Shown here piece after piece: positions 24,490 to 35,877 of a stretch of DNA of 64,000 nt. The stretch lies in the NCBI RefSeq assembly GCF_963583255.1, contig NC_084806.1, positions 18,456,317 to 18,520,316 on the forward strand, written 5' to 3'. Numbering within the stretch: the stretch's first letter is position 1; each line of letters begins with the position of its first letter. Both the position numbers and the translations under genes were made by a program. The notes under the pieces are model-generated. The model did not search any database, was not told the DNA's origin, and saw only the letters and a list, made by a program, of their open reading frames with translations. The DNA is from Pyrus communis. Its lineage: Eukaryota; Streptophyta; Magnoliopsida; Rosales; Rosaceae.

Positions 24490-26634
24490 TGTGATAGCCC
24501 GTCCCGGATTTTTCGTACCGTAGGGGTAAAATGACGGTTTTGCCCCTAGTATTTTTGTTTCATTGTGTTGTTATTTTGGGGTTTTGGTTGGCTGTTTTGG
24601 ACCCCACACACACACCCACACTCATCCTCATCCTTTCCCTGTCCCGTATCCCTGTCTCTCTCTCCCTTTCCTTTCTTCCTTGTACGGACACGAGTCCAAT
24701 TGCTCGAAAACATGGTACATCGAGGAAGAAAACTACATATTTGTGCTCGTGACGTCCTTAGGAGTTCAACCATACTCATTTCAGGTAAGGATACCTTCGT
24801 TTTCATGTTGAACCGGAGATGTTCAAATTGGGGTACTGTTCATGCAACGTAAATTCATGTGTTTTTGGGAATTTCAAGTTTGTAGGAAACTTGGTAAGGT
24901 CCTTAGGAGGCTCGGGGTGGTTCGTTTGAAGGTTTTGGACATCGGGATCGTGAGTTGCAGGTTTGGCAGGTTTTGGTGGAGTTTTCCCGCGAGATTCAGT
25001 TGGTTTTAGTGCTTGAAAGTGGTAAGGATTTGTTCCTCTAGTTGTAAGCTTCATTTTGGTACCAATTTCGTGAAATTTGGGTGAAAAACGAGTGTGATAT
25101 GAGGTTTGGAAAATTTCCTAGTTTTCCGACGACGGAGTTTGACCGAAGAAAATGACAGAATATTTCTTCAGTTTGGACGAAATATTCCTAACGGTGTTAA
25201 CGGAATCTGTCAGACTTAATAGAATATTCCTGATGGCGTTAACCAGGCACGTGCCTGCGCAAGGGCGGCACGTGTGGCCGTGCCTTAGCCAAAGCGTGGG
25301 GGCTCGTGCGGTGTCAGAAAATTATTTTAAAAATATGGGGATGTTCGTAAGGTTGAGTAGATCACATTGGTGTATTCACACACCCCATTTGAGCATTGTA
25401 TGAGAAGTTTTTACCTAGTTTGGGTTATGTGCTTTAAATTAATGTTTTTATAGTTGTTTCACATATAGGTGAGACCTATCCCGAGAACAAGCGCAGTCAC
25501 TCGAGGCAAGGGGTTTACGACCCTTCTACATACCAGTGAATAGGCTTTTGGTTTTCCGTATATACCTATATACTTGTGTTTTTCCCAGAAAATGAAATTA
25601 AACGTTTATATGTTTTATACGCCGTACAATATGTTTACCCGTTTAATTATGCATTATTAGTTGCATATATACATATGTTTGGTGTTGCGGACGCACAGGT
25701 AAGTGCCAGGTAAGTTATGGTTTATGTTTATGTTTAGTAGTGATTTGAGATGCATAGAGAGCTCATAACCTGCACCACCGGTGTTAGTGCTCCCACCCAG
25801 AGTAGGGCACAGTCCTTCACGTGATGTTCACCTCCTACACCACACGCTCATCTTGGATCCAAGTTAGGCGCACAATCCTGTCGTACAGACCACTATAGGT
25901 GGTTCCGACTCATAGGTGACCCGCGATTATTCGCCCAGTCTTCACGTGATCGTAGCATTTGAGTGTACTTATTTACACCCAGTCTTGTCGTACAGACCAC
26001 TTTAGGTGGTTTCGACTCGTGTGCAGGTATAGTTAGTGAGTTGGAGATTTGAGCTCTAGATTCAGCTGTACAGGTCACGTTAGGTGACTCCGGCTGACAG
26101 ATTATATGGCATTGATTTGACATTACCTGAGTACTTGCATTTCTATGTGGAGGCATTCGACATGGCATATTTCTGAGCATGAGTTATATATATATATGTG
26201 CATATGCTATTTTCTGGGAAACTATACATGTTTTACGGCGAGGGGTTAGTACTTTTGATATTGAAATGATTTTGAAAAGCTTTGTTTTTACCCATTCACG
26301 CTTTCTGTTTTGCGCTCCTACAGGTTCTAGTTTGGATAGCTCTGTTGGTGGCTCTCAAGGGATTCACAGCATATCTGACAGATTATCACCAGTGTAGGAC
26401 CACCTTTGGGTGTGTTTATTTAATGTTGTTTCTCCTGGACTGTACTAGGTCTTTTATGCTCTAAACATTATTTTTCACACTTACGCTTGCACATGTATGT
26501 TATTTACTCAGTGTATAGCTTGGTTTTTATTTATTTGTACTTCTATTATTATATCTTAGCTTCCGCACTGTGCACTTGGTTATGTCACTTTCACGTGACG
26601 ACCAGCATGGCCTGACTTCGGTCAGGGTGTGTCA
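24490..26634 (+). repeat. 5' LTR of the chromovirus
   Basis: Contains three CACGTG palindromes (25818-25823, 25943-25948, 26592-26597) and three copies of a dyad motif such as TCACGTTAGGTGA at about 25882, 25989 and 26068. Both motif sets recur at the same places in the 3' LTR and, diverged, in the solo LTR at 9760-11602. They are candidate promoter elements (inference). Confidence 0.9.
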
Positions 26635-26637
26635 GTT

Positions 26638-26645
26638 TGGTATCA
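26638..26645 (+). other. Truncated primer-binding site (tRNA-Met type)
   Basis: TGGTATCA lies 3 bases after the 5' LTR and matches the first eight bases of the usual tRNA-iMet complementary site TGGTATCAGAGC. It then runs straight into zinc-knuckle coding sequence, so a deletion begins inside the primer site. Confidence 0.75.
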
Positions 26646-29600
26646 AATGGGACATCGGGCTGAAAATTGTCCCCAGAGTGAGCAGAGGCCCCAACAGACT
26701 TTCTTGCCACCACCTGCACCGATCCAGCAGGTTCCTGGTCCTGGTAGTTACGAGCAGATGGGTCGTGGTGGTGCCTATTAATATCAAGGTGATGTTATTT
26801 CTTATGCCCCAGGACAGTATCCATATCCCCAGGATCCATATTCTTAGGGTGGTTATCCCCAGTATTTTGGTGGCTATATGTCGTATTTTCCAGTTCCAGC
26901 AAGTGGGTCTTAGTGGTATCAGGGAGGACAGCCTCAACAAGGGAAGATTGTTGCGAGTAGTGTGGGATCTTCGAGGCAGTCTGGTCAGCCTAGTCAGGGG
27001 CGTGGTGCACAGAGTCGTGGTGGCCAGACGAGTAGAGGTCGTGGTGGACGGCAGCTGACCCAGGGGCGTATTCACAATATCTCTCTGCAGAATGCTCAAA
27101 ATAATCCAGACTTGATCATGGGTACGTTAAATATCCTTGGTTATTTTGCTAGAGTATTAATTGACTGTGGTGCTACACATTCTATGATTTCTCATACATT
27201 TGCTCAAGTGACGCAACCTCACCCTACACCTCTAGGGTATGATTTAGAGTTTGCTATACCTAGAAGGGAAAGATGTATTGTTGATTGTGTGTATCCAGGA
27301 TGTCCAGTGATGGTGGAGGATGTTATTATGCCAGCTGATCTTATCCCGTTAGATATTGTTAATTTTGATGTGATTTTGGGCATGGATTGGTTGCATTTCA
27401 ATCGTGCCAATATTGATTGTTACGGGAAAATAGTTACCTTCCATCGTCCTGGATTACCTGTGGTTACTTTTGTGGGCGAGCAAAGTGGGGTGAGACATGG
27501 CGTTATTTTTGCTATGCGAGCGAAAAGGTTATTATTAAAGGGTTGCCAGGGATACTTAGCTCATATGGTGTTGGACAATGCTGCTCTTAGCAGTGTGGAA
27601 GATGTAAGGGTAGTTAGGCATTTTCCTGATGTTTTCCCTGAGGATTTACCTGGTTTGCCGCCAGACCGAGACATGGAGTTCACCATCGATTTGCTTCCCG
27701 GTACTAATCCTATATCCTTGACTTCTTACCGTATGGCTTCTGCTGAGTTGAGGGAATTAAAAGTTCAATTGCAGGAATTAGTGGATAAGGGTTTTATTTA
27801 GCCTAGTGCTTCACCTTGGGGAGCTCCAGTGTTGTTTGTGAGAAAGAAAAATGGAACTTTGAGGCTATGTATTGATTACCAGCAATTGAATCAGGTAACG
27901 ATTAAAAACCGTTATCCATTGCCGCGTATTGATGATTTGTTTGATCAGTTGCGAGGTGCTTATGTATTCTTCAAGATTGACTTGAGGTCTGGATACTATC
28001 AATTGAAGATTAGTAGGGAGGATGTCCCTAAAACTGCTTTCAGGACTCGTTATGGTCATTACGAGTTTCTGGTTATGCCTTTTGGATTGACGAATGCGCC
28101 AGCTGCTTTTATGGATTTGATGAACTGAGTATTCCAGCCGTATTTGGATAGGTTTGTTATTGTCTTCATTGACGATATTCTGGTATACTCTAAGTCTAAA
28201 TCGGAGCATGTTCGACATCTTACTTTGGTGTTGAAAAGGTTGAGGGAACACCAACTGTATGCTAAGTTTAGCAAGTGCCAGTTCTGGTTAGATCAAGTAG
28301 CATTTTTGGGGCACATTATTTCTGCTCAAGGTATCTTGGTCAATCCTTAGAAGGTGGCAGCTGTGGAGAAACGGGAGCAACCGCGAACCGTCACTGAGGT
28401 CAGAAGTTTCCTTGGTTTAGCAGGGTATTATTGACGGTTTGTTAAGGATTTTTCTGTGATTGCTTTACCACTGACAAAGTTAACGAGGAAAGATGTTAAA
28501 TTTGAGTGGGATGATAATTGTGAGCAGAGTTTCCAACAATTGAAGTATTGTCTCACTCATGCACCTGTTTTGGCACTCCCGGACGATAGTGGTGATTTCG
28601 AGGTTTATAGTGATGTTTCCTTGAATGCTCTAGGATGTGTGTTGATGCAGCATGGTAGGGTAATTGCTTATGCCTCACGACAATTGAAGCCTCATGAGTT
28701 GAACTATCTTACGCATGATTTGGAGTTAGCGGCCATCATCTTTGCGTTGAAGTTGTGGAGACATTATCTTTATGGAGAAAAATGCAAGATCTTTACAGAT
28801 CATAAGAGTCTTCAATACCTTTTCACGTAGAGGGATCTTAATCTTTGTCAGCAGAGGTGGTTGGAACTGCTTAGTGATTATGACTGCAAGATTGATTATC
28901 ACCTTGGTCGTGCAAATGTGGTAGCTGATGCACTTAGTATGAAGTCTCAGGGTCATATTCATGTGTTGTACGCTAGTCACGTTCCTCTTCTGGCAGACTT
29001 AAGATCCACAGGAGTGAGGTTAGAGACAGAAGATCAAGAGGTGGCTTTACTTGCTAATTTTCAAGTTAGGCCAATTTTAGTTGATCGTGTGCTTGAAGCT
29101 CAGGTAGCTGATGAGGAAACTCAAGAAATAATCCAAGCAAGGAATCAGGGGAAGAGGAAAGACCTCAGAGTTCATGAATCGGATGGCATGCTTATGCAAG
29201 AGGGTAGGATGTTTGTGCCTAATAATTTGGATTTAAAGAAAGCAATTCTCGATGAAGCGCATATCTCAGCTTATGTTATGCATCCAGGAGCTACTAAAAT
29301 GTATCATACCATTCGACCATTTTATTATTGGCCGGGTATGAAGAGAGAGATAGCTGAGTATGTGAGTAGGTGTGCCGTTTGCTAGCAAGTTAAAGCTGAA
29401 AGGAAGAAGCCATTTGGGTTGTTGCAACCGCTCCCCGTTCCAGAGTGGAAATGGGAAAACATTACTATGGATTTGGTGTACAAGCTTTCGCGTACACATA
29501 ATGGTTTTGACAGCATTTGGGCGATTGTTGATCGGCTTACTAAGTCAGCACATTTCATTCCAGTGAGGGATAAGTATTCTTTGGGCCGATTAGCTGAGTT

Positions 29601-30510
29601 GTTCATCTCGAAGATCGTGAAGTACCATGGTGTTCCTGTGAGTATTGTTTCGGATCGTGACCCAAGATTTACTTCTAAATTTTTGGTGGTTTTTCAGGAA
29701 GCTTTGGGTACAAGGTTACTCTATAATACAACATATCATCCTCAGACAGACGGACAGTCAGAGAGAACCATTCAGACGTTGGAGGATATGTTGAGATCTT
29801 CGGTGTTACAGTTTGGTGATGCTTGGCACAAGTGGTTAGATTTAATGCAATTTGCCTACAACAACAGCTTTCATTCGAGTATCGGCATGGCACCATTCGA
29901 GGCATTGTATGGTAGATCTTGTCGCACACCCTTGTGTTGGTCAGAAATCGGAGAAAGAGTTTTGGTGGGCCCAGAGATTGTTGAGGAGACTACTCAAAAT
30001 GTTCAGTTAACCAAGTCTAACCTGAAGGCGGCCCAGGATCGACAAAAGAGCTTAGCGGACCAGCATGATACGGATAGAGTGTATGAGGTTGGCGATTGGG
30101 TATTTCTGAAGCTTTCACCGTGGAGAGGTGTTGTGTGGTTTGGAAAGAAAGGTAAGTTGAGTCCCAGGTTTATCGGACCGTACATGATCACTGAGCAAGT
30201 TGGTGAAGTGGCTTACAGGCTGGAGTTGCCTTCTGAGCTAACTAAAGTACATAACGTTTTTCACGTGTCTATGCTTCGACATTATGTTACGGATCCGTCT
30301 CATGTGATATCTCCTCAACCCTTGGAAATTCATTCGGATTTGACTTATGATAAGGAACCAGTGACGATTCTGGATTAGAAGGAAAAGGTTCTGAGGAACA
30401 AGACAATGAATTTGGTGAAAGTTTTGTGGATGAATCATTCAGCGGAGAAGGCTACTTGGGAGACTAAAGATCGGATGAGAGATTTGTATCCTCGATTGTT
30501 CTTTAATCAC
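26646..30510 (+). pseudogene. Chromovirus gag-pol remnant in one frame with ten stops
   Basis: The frame opens in the second half of a CCHC zinc knuckle (MGHRAENCPQ), then a Gly/Gln-rich linker. Next are protease (DCGATHSMIS near 27165), reverse transcriptase (27829-28350; [11 protein letters not shown] near 28160), RNase H (28456-28830), the integrase zinc region (H/H to CAVC, near 29260-29385), the integrase core (29419 on; D in VDRLTKSAHF, SDRDPRFTSKF, E in QTLEDML) and a chromodomain-like tail. Stops are at 26779, 26845, 26911, 27799, 28126, 28348, 28432, 28828, 29383 and 30376. All pieces stay in the same frame and I found no frameshift over 3.8 kb. The protease has Cys where Ser is usual after the catalytic Asp. 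The product would be broken into fragments. Confidence 0.92.
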
Positions 30511-30554
30511 TAGTGGTTGCTGTGAGTGGTTGTTATGAATTTTGGGATGAAATT

Positions 30555-30572
30555 TTATTAAGGTGGGTAGGT
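30555..30572 (+). other. Polypurine tract of the chromovirus
   Basis: A purine-rich stretch ending AAGGTGGGTAGGT immediately precedes the 3' LTR start (TGTGACAG at 30573), where plus-strand DNA synthesis would be primed. Confidence 0.75.
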
Positions 30573-32726
30573 TGTGACAGCCCGTCCTGGATTTTTCGTA
30601 CCGTAGGGGTAAAATGACGGTTTTGCCCCTAATATTTTTGTTTCATTGTGTGGTTATTTTGGGGTTTTGGTTGGCTGTTTTGGACCACACACACACACCC
30701 ACACCCATACTCATCCTTATCCTTTCCTTGTCCCGTATCCCTGTCTCTTTCTCCCTTTCCTTTCTTCCTTATACGGACAAGAGTCCAATTGCTCGAAAAC
30801 GTGGTAGATCGAGGAAGAAAACTACATATTTGTGCTCGTAAGGTCCTTAGGAGTTCAACCATACCCATTTCAAGTAAGGATACCTTCGTTTTCACGTCGA
30901 ACCTGAGATGTTCAAATCGGGGTACTGTTCATGCACACGTAAATTCATGGGTTTTGGGAATTTCAAGTTTGTAGGAAACTTGGTGAGGTCCTTAGGAGGC
31001 TCGGGGTGGTTCATTTGAAGGTTTTAGACGTTGGGATCATGAGTTGCAGGTTTGGCTGGTTTTGGTGGAGTTTTCCCGGTGAGATTTTGTTGGTTTTAAT
31101 GCTTGAAAGTGGTATGGATTTGTTCCTCTAGTTGTAAGCTTCATTTTGGTACCAATTTCGTGAAATTTAGGTGAAAAACGAGTGAGATATGAAGTTTGGA
31201 AAATCTCCCGGTTTTGTGGCTACGGCGACGGCGCCGAAGTTTAGCAGGAGAAAACGACGGAATATTCCTAACGGCGTTAACGGAATCTGTCAGACTTAAT
31301 GGAATATTCCTGACGGCGTTAACTAATGCCGTCAGTGTGCCAGGCACGTGCCTGCTCGTGGGCAGCGCGTGTGGCCGTGCTTTGGCCAGCGCGTGGGGGC
31401 GCGTACGGTGTCAGAAAATTATTTTAAAAATATGGGATGTTCGTGAAGTTGAGTAGATCATGTTGGTGTATTCACATACCCCATTTGAGCATTGTATGAG
31501 AAGTTTTTACCTAGTTTGGGTTATGTGCTTTAAATTAACGTTTTTATAGTTGTTTCGCAGATAGGTGAGACCTATCCCAAGGACGAGGGCAGTCACTCGA
31601 GGCAAGGGGGTTACGACCTTTCTACATACCAGTGAGTGGGTTTTTGGTTTTCCGTATATACCTCTATACTTGTGTTTTTCCCAGAAAATGAAATTAAATT
31701 TTTATATGTTTTATATGCCATGCAATATGTTTGCCCGTTTAATTATGCATTATTAGTTGCATATATACATTTGTTTGGTGTTGCGGACGCACAGGTAAAT
31801 GTTAGGTAAGTTATGGTTTATGTTTATGTTTAGTAGTGATTTGAGATGCATAGATAGCTCATAACCTGCAACCCCGGTGTTAGTGCTCCCGCCCAGAGTA
31901 AGGCACAGTCCTTCACGTGATGTTCACCTCCTGCACCACACGCTCATCTTGGATCCAAGTTAGGTGCACAGTCATGTCGTACAGACCACTGTAAATGGTT
32001 CCGACTCGTAGGTGACCCGTGATTATTCGCCTCGTCTTCACGTGATCGTAGCACTTGAGCGTACTTATTTACACCCAGTCCTGTCGTACAGACCACTTTA
32101 GGTGGTTTTGACTCGTGTGCAGGTATAGTTAGTGAGTTGGAGATTTGAGCTCTAGATTCAACCGTACAGGTCATGTTAGGTGACTCCGGCTGACAGATTA
32201 TATGGCATTGATTTGACATTACCTGAGTACTTGCATTTCTATGTGGAGGCATTCGACATGGCATATTTCTGAGCATGAGTTATATATATGTGCATATGAT
32301 ATTTTCTGGAAAACTATACAGGTTTTACGGTGAGGGGTTAGTACTTTTGATATTGAAATGATTTTGAAAAGCTTTATTTTTGCCCACTCACACTTTCTGT
32401 TTTGCGCCCCTTCAGGTTCTAGTTTAGATAGCTCTGTTGGTGGCTCTCGAGGGATTCACGGCATATCTGACAGATTATCACCAGTGTAGGACCACCTTTG
32501 GGTGTGTTTATTTAGTGTTGTTTCTCCCGGACTGCACTAGGTCTTTTATGCTCTAAACATTATTTTTCACACTTATGCTTGCACATGTATGTTATTTACT
32601 CAGTGTATAGCTTGGTTTTTATTTATTCGTACTTTTATTATTATTTATTAGCTTCCGCACTGTGCACTTGGTTACGTCACTTTCACGTGACGGCCAGCAT
32701 GCCCTGACTTCGGTCGGGGTGTGTCA
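30573..32726 (+). repeat. 3' LTR of the chromovirus
   Basis: Collinear with the 5' LTR from TGTGACAG to GTGTGTCA. It contains the same dyad motifs (about 31978, 32086 and 32163; the first is degraded) and the same CACGTG sites. The next five bases, AATTT, complete the target duplication. Confidence 0.9.
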
Positions 32727-33273
32727 AATTTAGTTTCTGTGCTTCTTACTCAAGAAAAGATTAATAAAGTTCTTTAAATATACAATTAAATCCCTATCTC
32801 CACAATTCTTGACTTTCCGTTGCAATTTTCCAATGAATGTCGCCTTTGGCACGTTCTTAATCTCTTTATTTACTTATTCTTGATTTAATTAGTAGGTTGA
32901 TTATTTATATAATCCTTGAATTTATTGGTTAGGATTATGATTTTGAGAATAATTTATATTATATTGTTGTTCTTTTATATTGATTATTATATAATTTTAC
33001 ATAAGTAAAAAAATAAACATTTAATTTTATGATACTATTTTCAACTAGCCCACCCAAAAAAAAAAAATCCTAACTCCGTCCTTGATTAACTAATGCAATA
33101 TCTTCCACCACAAACTGCCACCTCCCACCTTTAATCCTCTCAACTCAAACCTTAATCATAAAAATAAGATAGTGTCAATATGCATAACTACATGTATAAT
33201 ACATCCACTTTGGTAAATAATCCTGGTTAGAAAATAATATCCACAATAAATTCTAAAAATACGGGATCTTACA

Positions 33274-35877
33274 ATCTACCCTCTTTAAAAAAAAAAAAAA
33301 TTCGTCCTTAAAATTTATCAAACCTTAATCGTTTAAAATGTCCAACCATCAAAGCCTATGTTGATAAGTCAATTAATATAAGAATATAAATCAATATTAA
33401 GACTTCCTAAAATTGATTCTTAAAACCAGTCAGCTCAAGTCCTCATATATAAAGATCAGCCATCCATCCATCATCGTAGTCGTTCAACTTCAATTAATCT
33501 CATTTTTCCAAAAACGTCAACAGAAACAACCACTCAATACTTTTCAAGTCCATGTCTCAAAAATTGTCGAGTTCACTGAATGATTCCGAAGTTGAGTACT
33601 AACCTATAAAATCTTCTAAAACTCATCAAATATCAGACCTTATATTCCACATCAACATCCGTAAATTTATTTCTTAAACCTACAAATCCAACACTCCACA
33701 GAGATAATTCAAAGTACTGAAGTTCTTCAATTGGAGTCAATAATACACATGTCATCTGTTATTCCTGCTTAGGGATTACTTTGATCATCCAATTCACGAT
33801 TCTCCAATCCTTCCATAACATTCATTTAGCCGCTTAAATATTTGTCGTAAAGGAAAGTATATATGGCTCTTAGCTCCAATGATCACTTCAATCTTGTGAA
33901 CTTGTACATATCAATCACTACTTAACTTCCAAATCAAAGAGAGAATCAATACTATGTATCATAATCCCTTTGTTTTGTATTCCAATTATTGATAACCTTA
34001 TGCATACTAAGTAAACAACTGAAATAAGATCATCTAACTTTAACAATTCAACGATTTCAATACATTTCAAGACAATAAGAATTCTCTAATAGTCTTATTT
34101 TCTCCACATATAGTTCATAAACCTAACTAATATTAAGAACCTCGTCAATTTGTTCCCATTATTTCCTCTAGTTTAATAGTAAGCCTTAATTTCATTTTCC
34201 CTTTGTCTATTGTCATTCACTCTTTCTTTATACATCTATCACCAAGAGTGTATACTTGTGGTTTTCATTCTCTTTTAAAATCCTCAACTCCTCAATTCTT
34301 TTTCTTCTTAAAATTAACAGAAGCTTATCCACTGAAAATTACTCTCCTTCCATACGGACAATATTATAATATAGTTGCTCTCTTCTCCATCTTAATTTGA
34401 TTCCCAAAACTCGCCATATCTTCATCAAACTAGCTGACAGACAACCAAAGGTTCATCCCTCCTCTTAGAACATCTTTCGTCATCTCTGCTATTTATTCAA
34501 GCCTAATTATCATTATACAAAGTCTCAACAACATATTTATACGTTTCTTTTGAATTCTTCAACACTGAAACATGTAGAATACTCTTTTGCATCAATATAG
34601 GTACTCTCAAATTCTTCTGACCAGTATATAACTACCCAAATCCTCATAGTGAAGCACTAATTCTCTTTCATGATTATGATTCTGTATATAACAATAATTT
34701 TGCAAGTGATTCTCTAAAATCATGAACCAACACTAAGTTCAAGCCTAACTCCTAGAGTTCATATTAGCTATATAATAATTTATAACTCAATTGCAAAATT
34801 ACAAATCCAAAGTGATCATAATTTTTTGTATCATCTTAGAAATAAATCTGCCAATTTATTCAGTAGTACTCACTCATATATGATTACTAATTCTCCAATG
34901 AAAACAAAAAAAAAAAAAAAAAAAAAAAACCACTTTAGCATACAATCTGTCAACAAGTCGTGACTTCTAGCTTCATATCTATCCCATAAGTAATCCATAG
35001 ACCTATCCAAACCTAAATTTCCTTCGTAAATACTAGCTCTTACATCAAAATATACGAGTAACAAAATTCAAGTGTTCATAGGATCTTAATCTCTAATATC
35101 CTCATTCAACATCACACGTAACTAGCTTATTATAAAGTCCTTTTGCGTAAATTCCTTCTTTTTTGTCCACTACTCAAGATCAAAACAACATCAGAACTTA
35201 CAAAACTCTATGCCGCATCAAATTCTCCTCTCATTCAATTCTTAACTCTAAGATCGATTCTAATCCCTCAATTAACGGACAAATTTTCTCTAGCAATTCC
35301 TTTTGTGAATTTACTTATATACCCCTGTTTGCTTCATTGTTCAGAGTCAAATGAGTTCAGTAGACACTGACTTCTCCAATTTTTCATTATAGTAACATAA
35401 CTTACCAAAAAAAATTGAGAATAGTCCTATCTCTCTCTAAATGGCAAAACATTACAACCACGTACTCAGTTTATTCTTACTTCCTCCAGGGTAAGGATAC
35501 ATGACCACTTTCCTCTTACTCAAGTCCACAATCCAAGTTCTCTCGTCTTTAGTTACTCCTGAACCCATTTCACATGAAAAACTCATCTTAAATTTATGTG
35601 CATGCACTGCTTAACCCATCCTTTTCGTTTTTGGATCAAACTTAACTTCCTTTCTCAAAAGATCTACATATGAATTCAATTGTCAAGATCATGTGCAAAA
35701 ACTGACTTCACATGTAAGCCTATTCGTACAGTCTACATATCACTGGAGGCCAACCAAAACCTTTACTTCCAAAACCCATCTCGCAGACTTTTCTAAATTC
35801 AAACTTATTTGGCTCATGCTAATCTTTTCCCAGAGTTCTTATCCAAGGGTTTCTAATACCTATGCCCTAATACATTC
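33274..35877 (-). other. Non-coding internal region of the LARD-like element
   Basis: AT-rich, rich in TC words on the plus strand, with frequent stops in every frame. No protease, reverse transcriptase, RNase H or integrase motif was recognised. A poly(A) run on the plus strand lies at about 34905-34929. Replication would have required proteins from another element. Confidence 0.7.

Larger units (their letters stand above)
24490..32726 (+). mobile_element. Ty3/gypsy chromovirus (Tekay/Del type), full-length but gag-deleted
   Basis: LTRs at 24490-26634 (2145 bp) and 30573-32726 (2154 bp) begin TGTGA(T/C)AGCCCGTCC and end GTGTGTCA. Target duplications AATTT flank it (24485-24489 and 32727-32731). 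By hand count the LTRs differ at 4 of the first ~115 positions, so insertion is fairly recent. The order protease, reverse transcriptase, RNase H, integrase fits Ty3/gypsy. A chromodomain-like tail after integrase (from VHNVFHVSMLRHY to DLYPRLF) points to the Tekay/Del chromoviruses, which tend to target heterochromatin (family knowledge). Most of gag is missing and the reading frame contains stops, so this copy cannot move by itself. Confidence 0.93.
24102..33084. mobile_element. hAT-like MITE (741 bp without its insert), middle layer of the nest
   Basis: The left end reads CAATGGCGTAGCCA and the right end, complemented, CAAGGACGGAGTTA, an imperfect terminal inverted repeat of the common plant hAT type. 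Perfect 8-bp target duplications ATTAACTA lie at 24094-24101 and 33085-33092. The same site in the sister LTR (37445-37452) carries ATTAACTA once and no insert. The element is interrupted by the LTR retrotransposon at 24490-32726; the remaining 388 + 353 bases encode nothing. Confidence 0.88.

Noticed and set aside
26632..27099. 155-codon minus-strand frame
   Set aside because: Antisense shadow of the gag-protease linker of the chromovirus.
26779..30378. Stop codons as programmed readthrough
   Set aside because: Some retroelements read through one TAG between gag and pol, but ten scattered stops inside domains fit decay instead.
24490..32726. Integrated pararetrovirus
   Set aside because: True LTRs, an integrase and target duplications are present and no movement-protein region was seen, so this is a retrotransposon.
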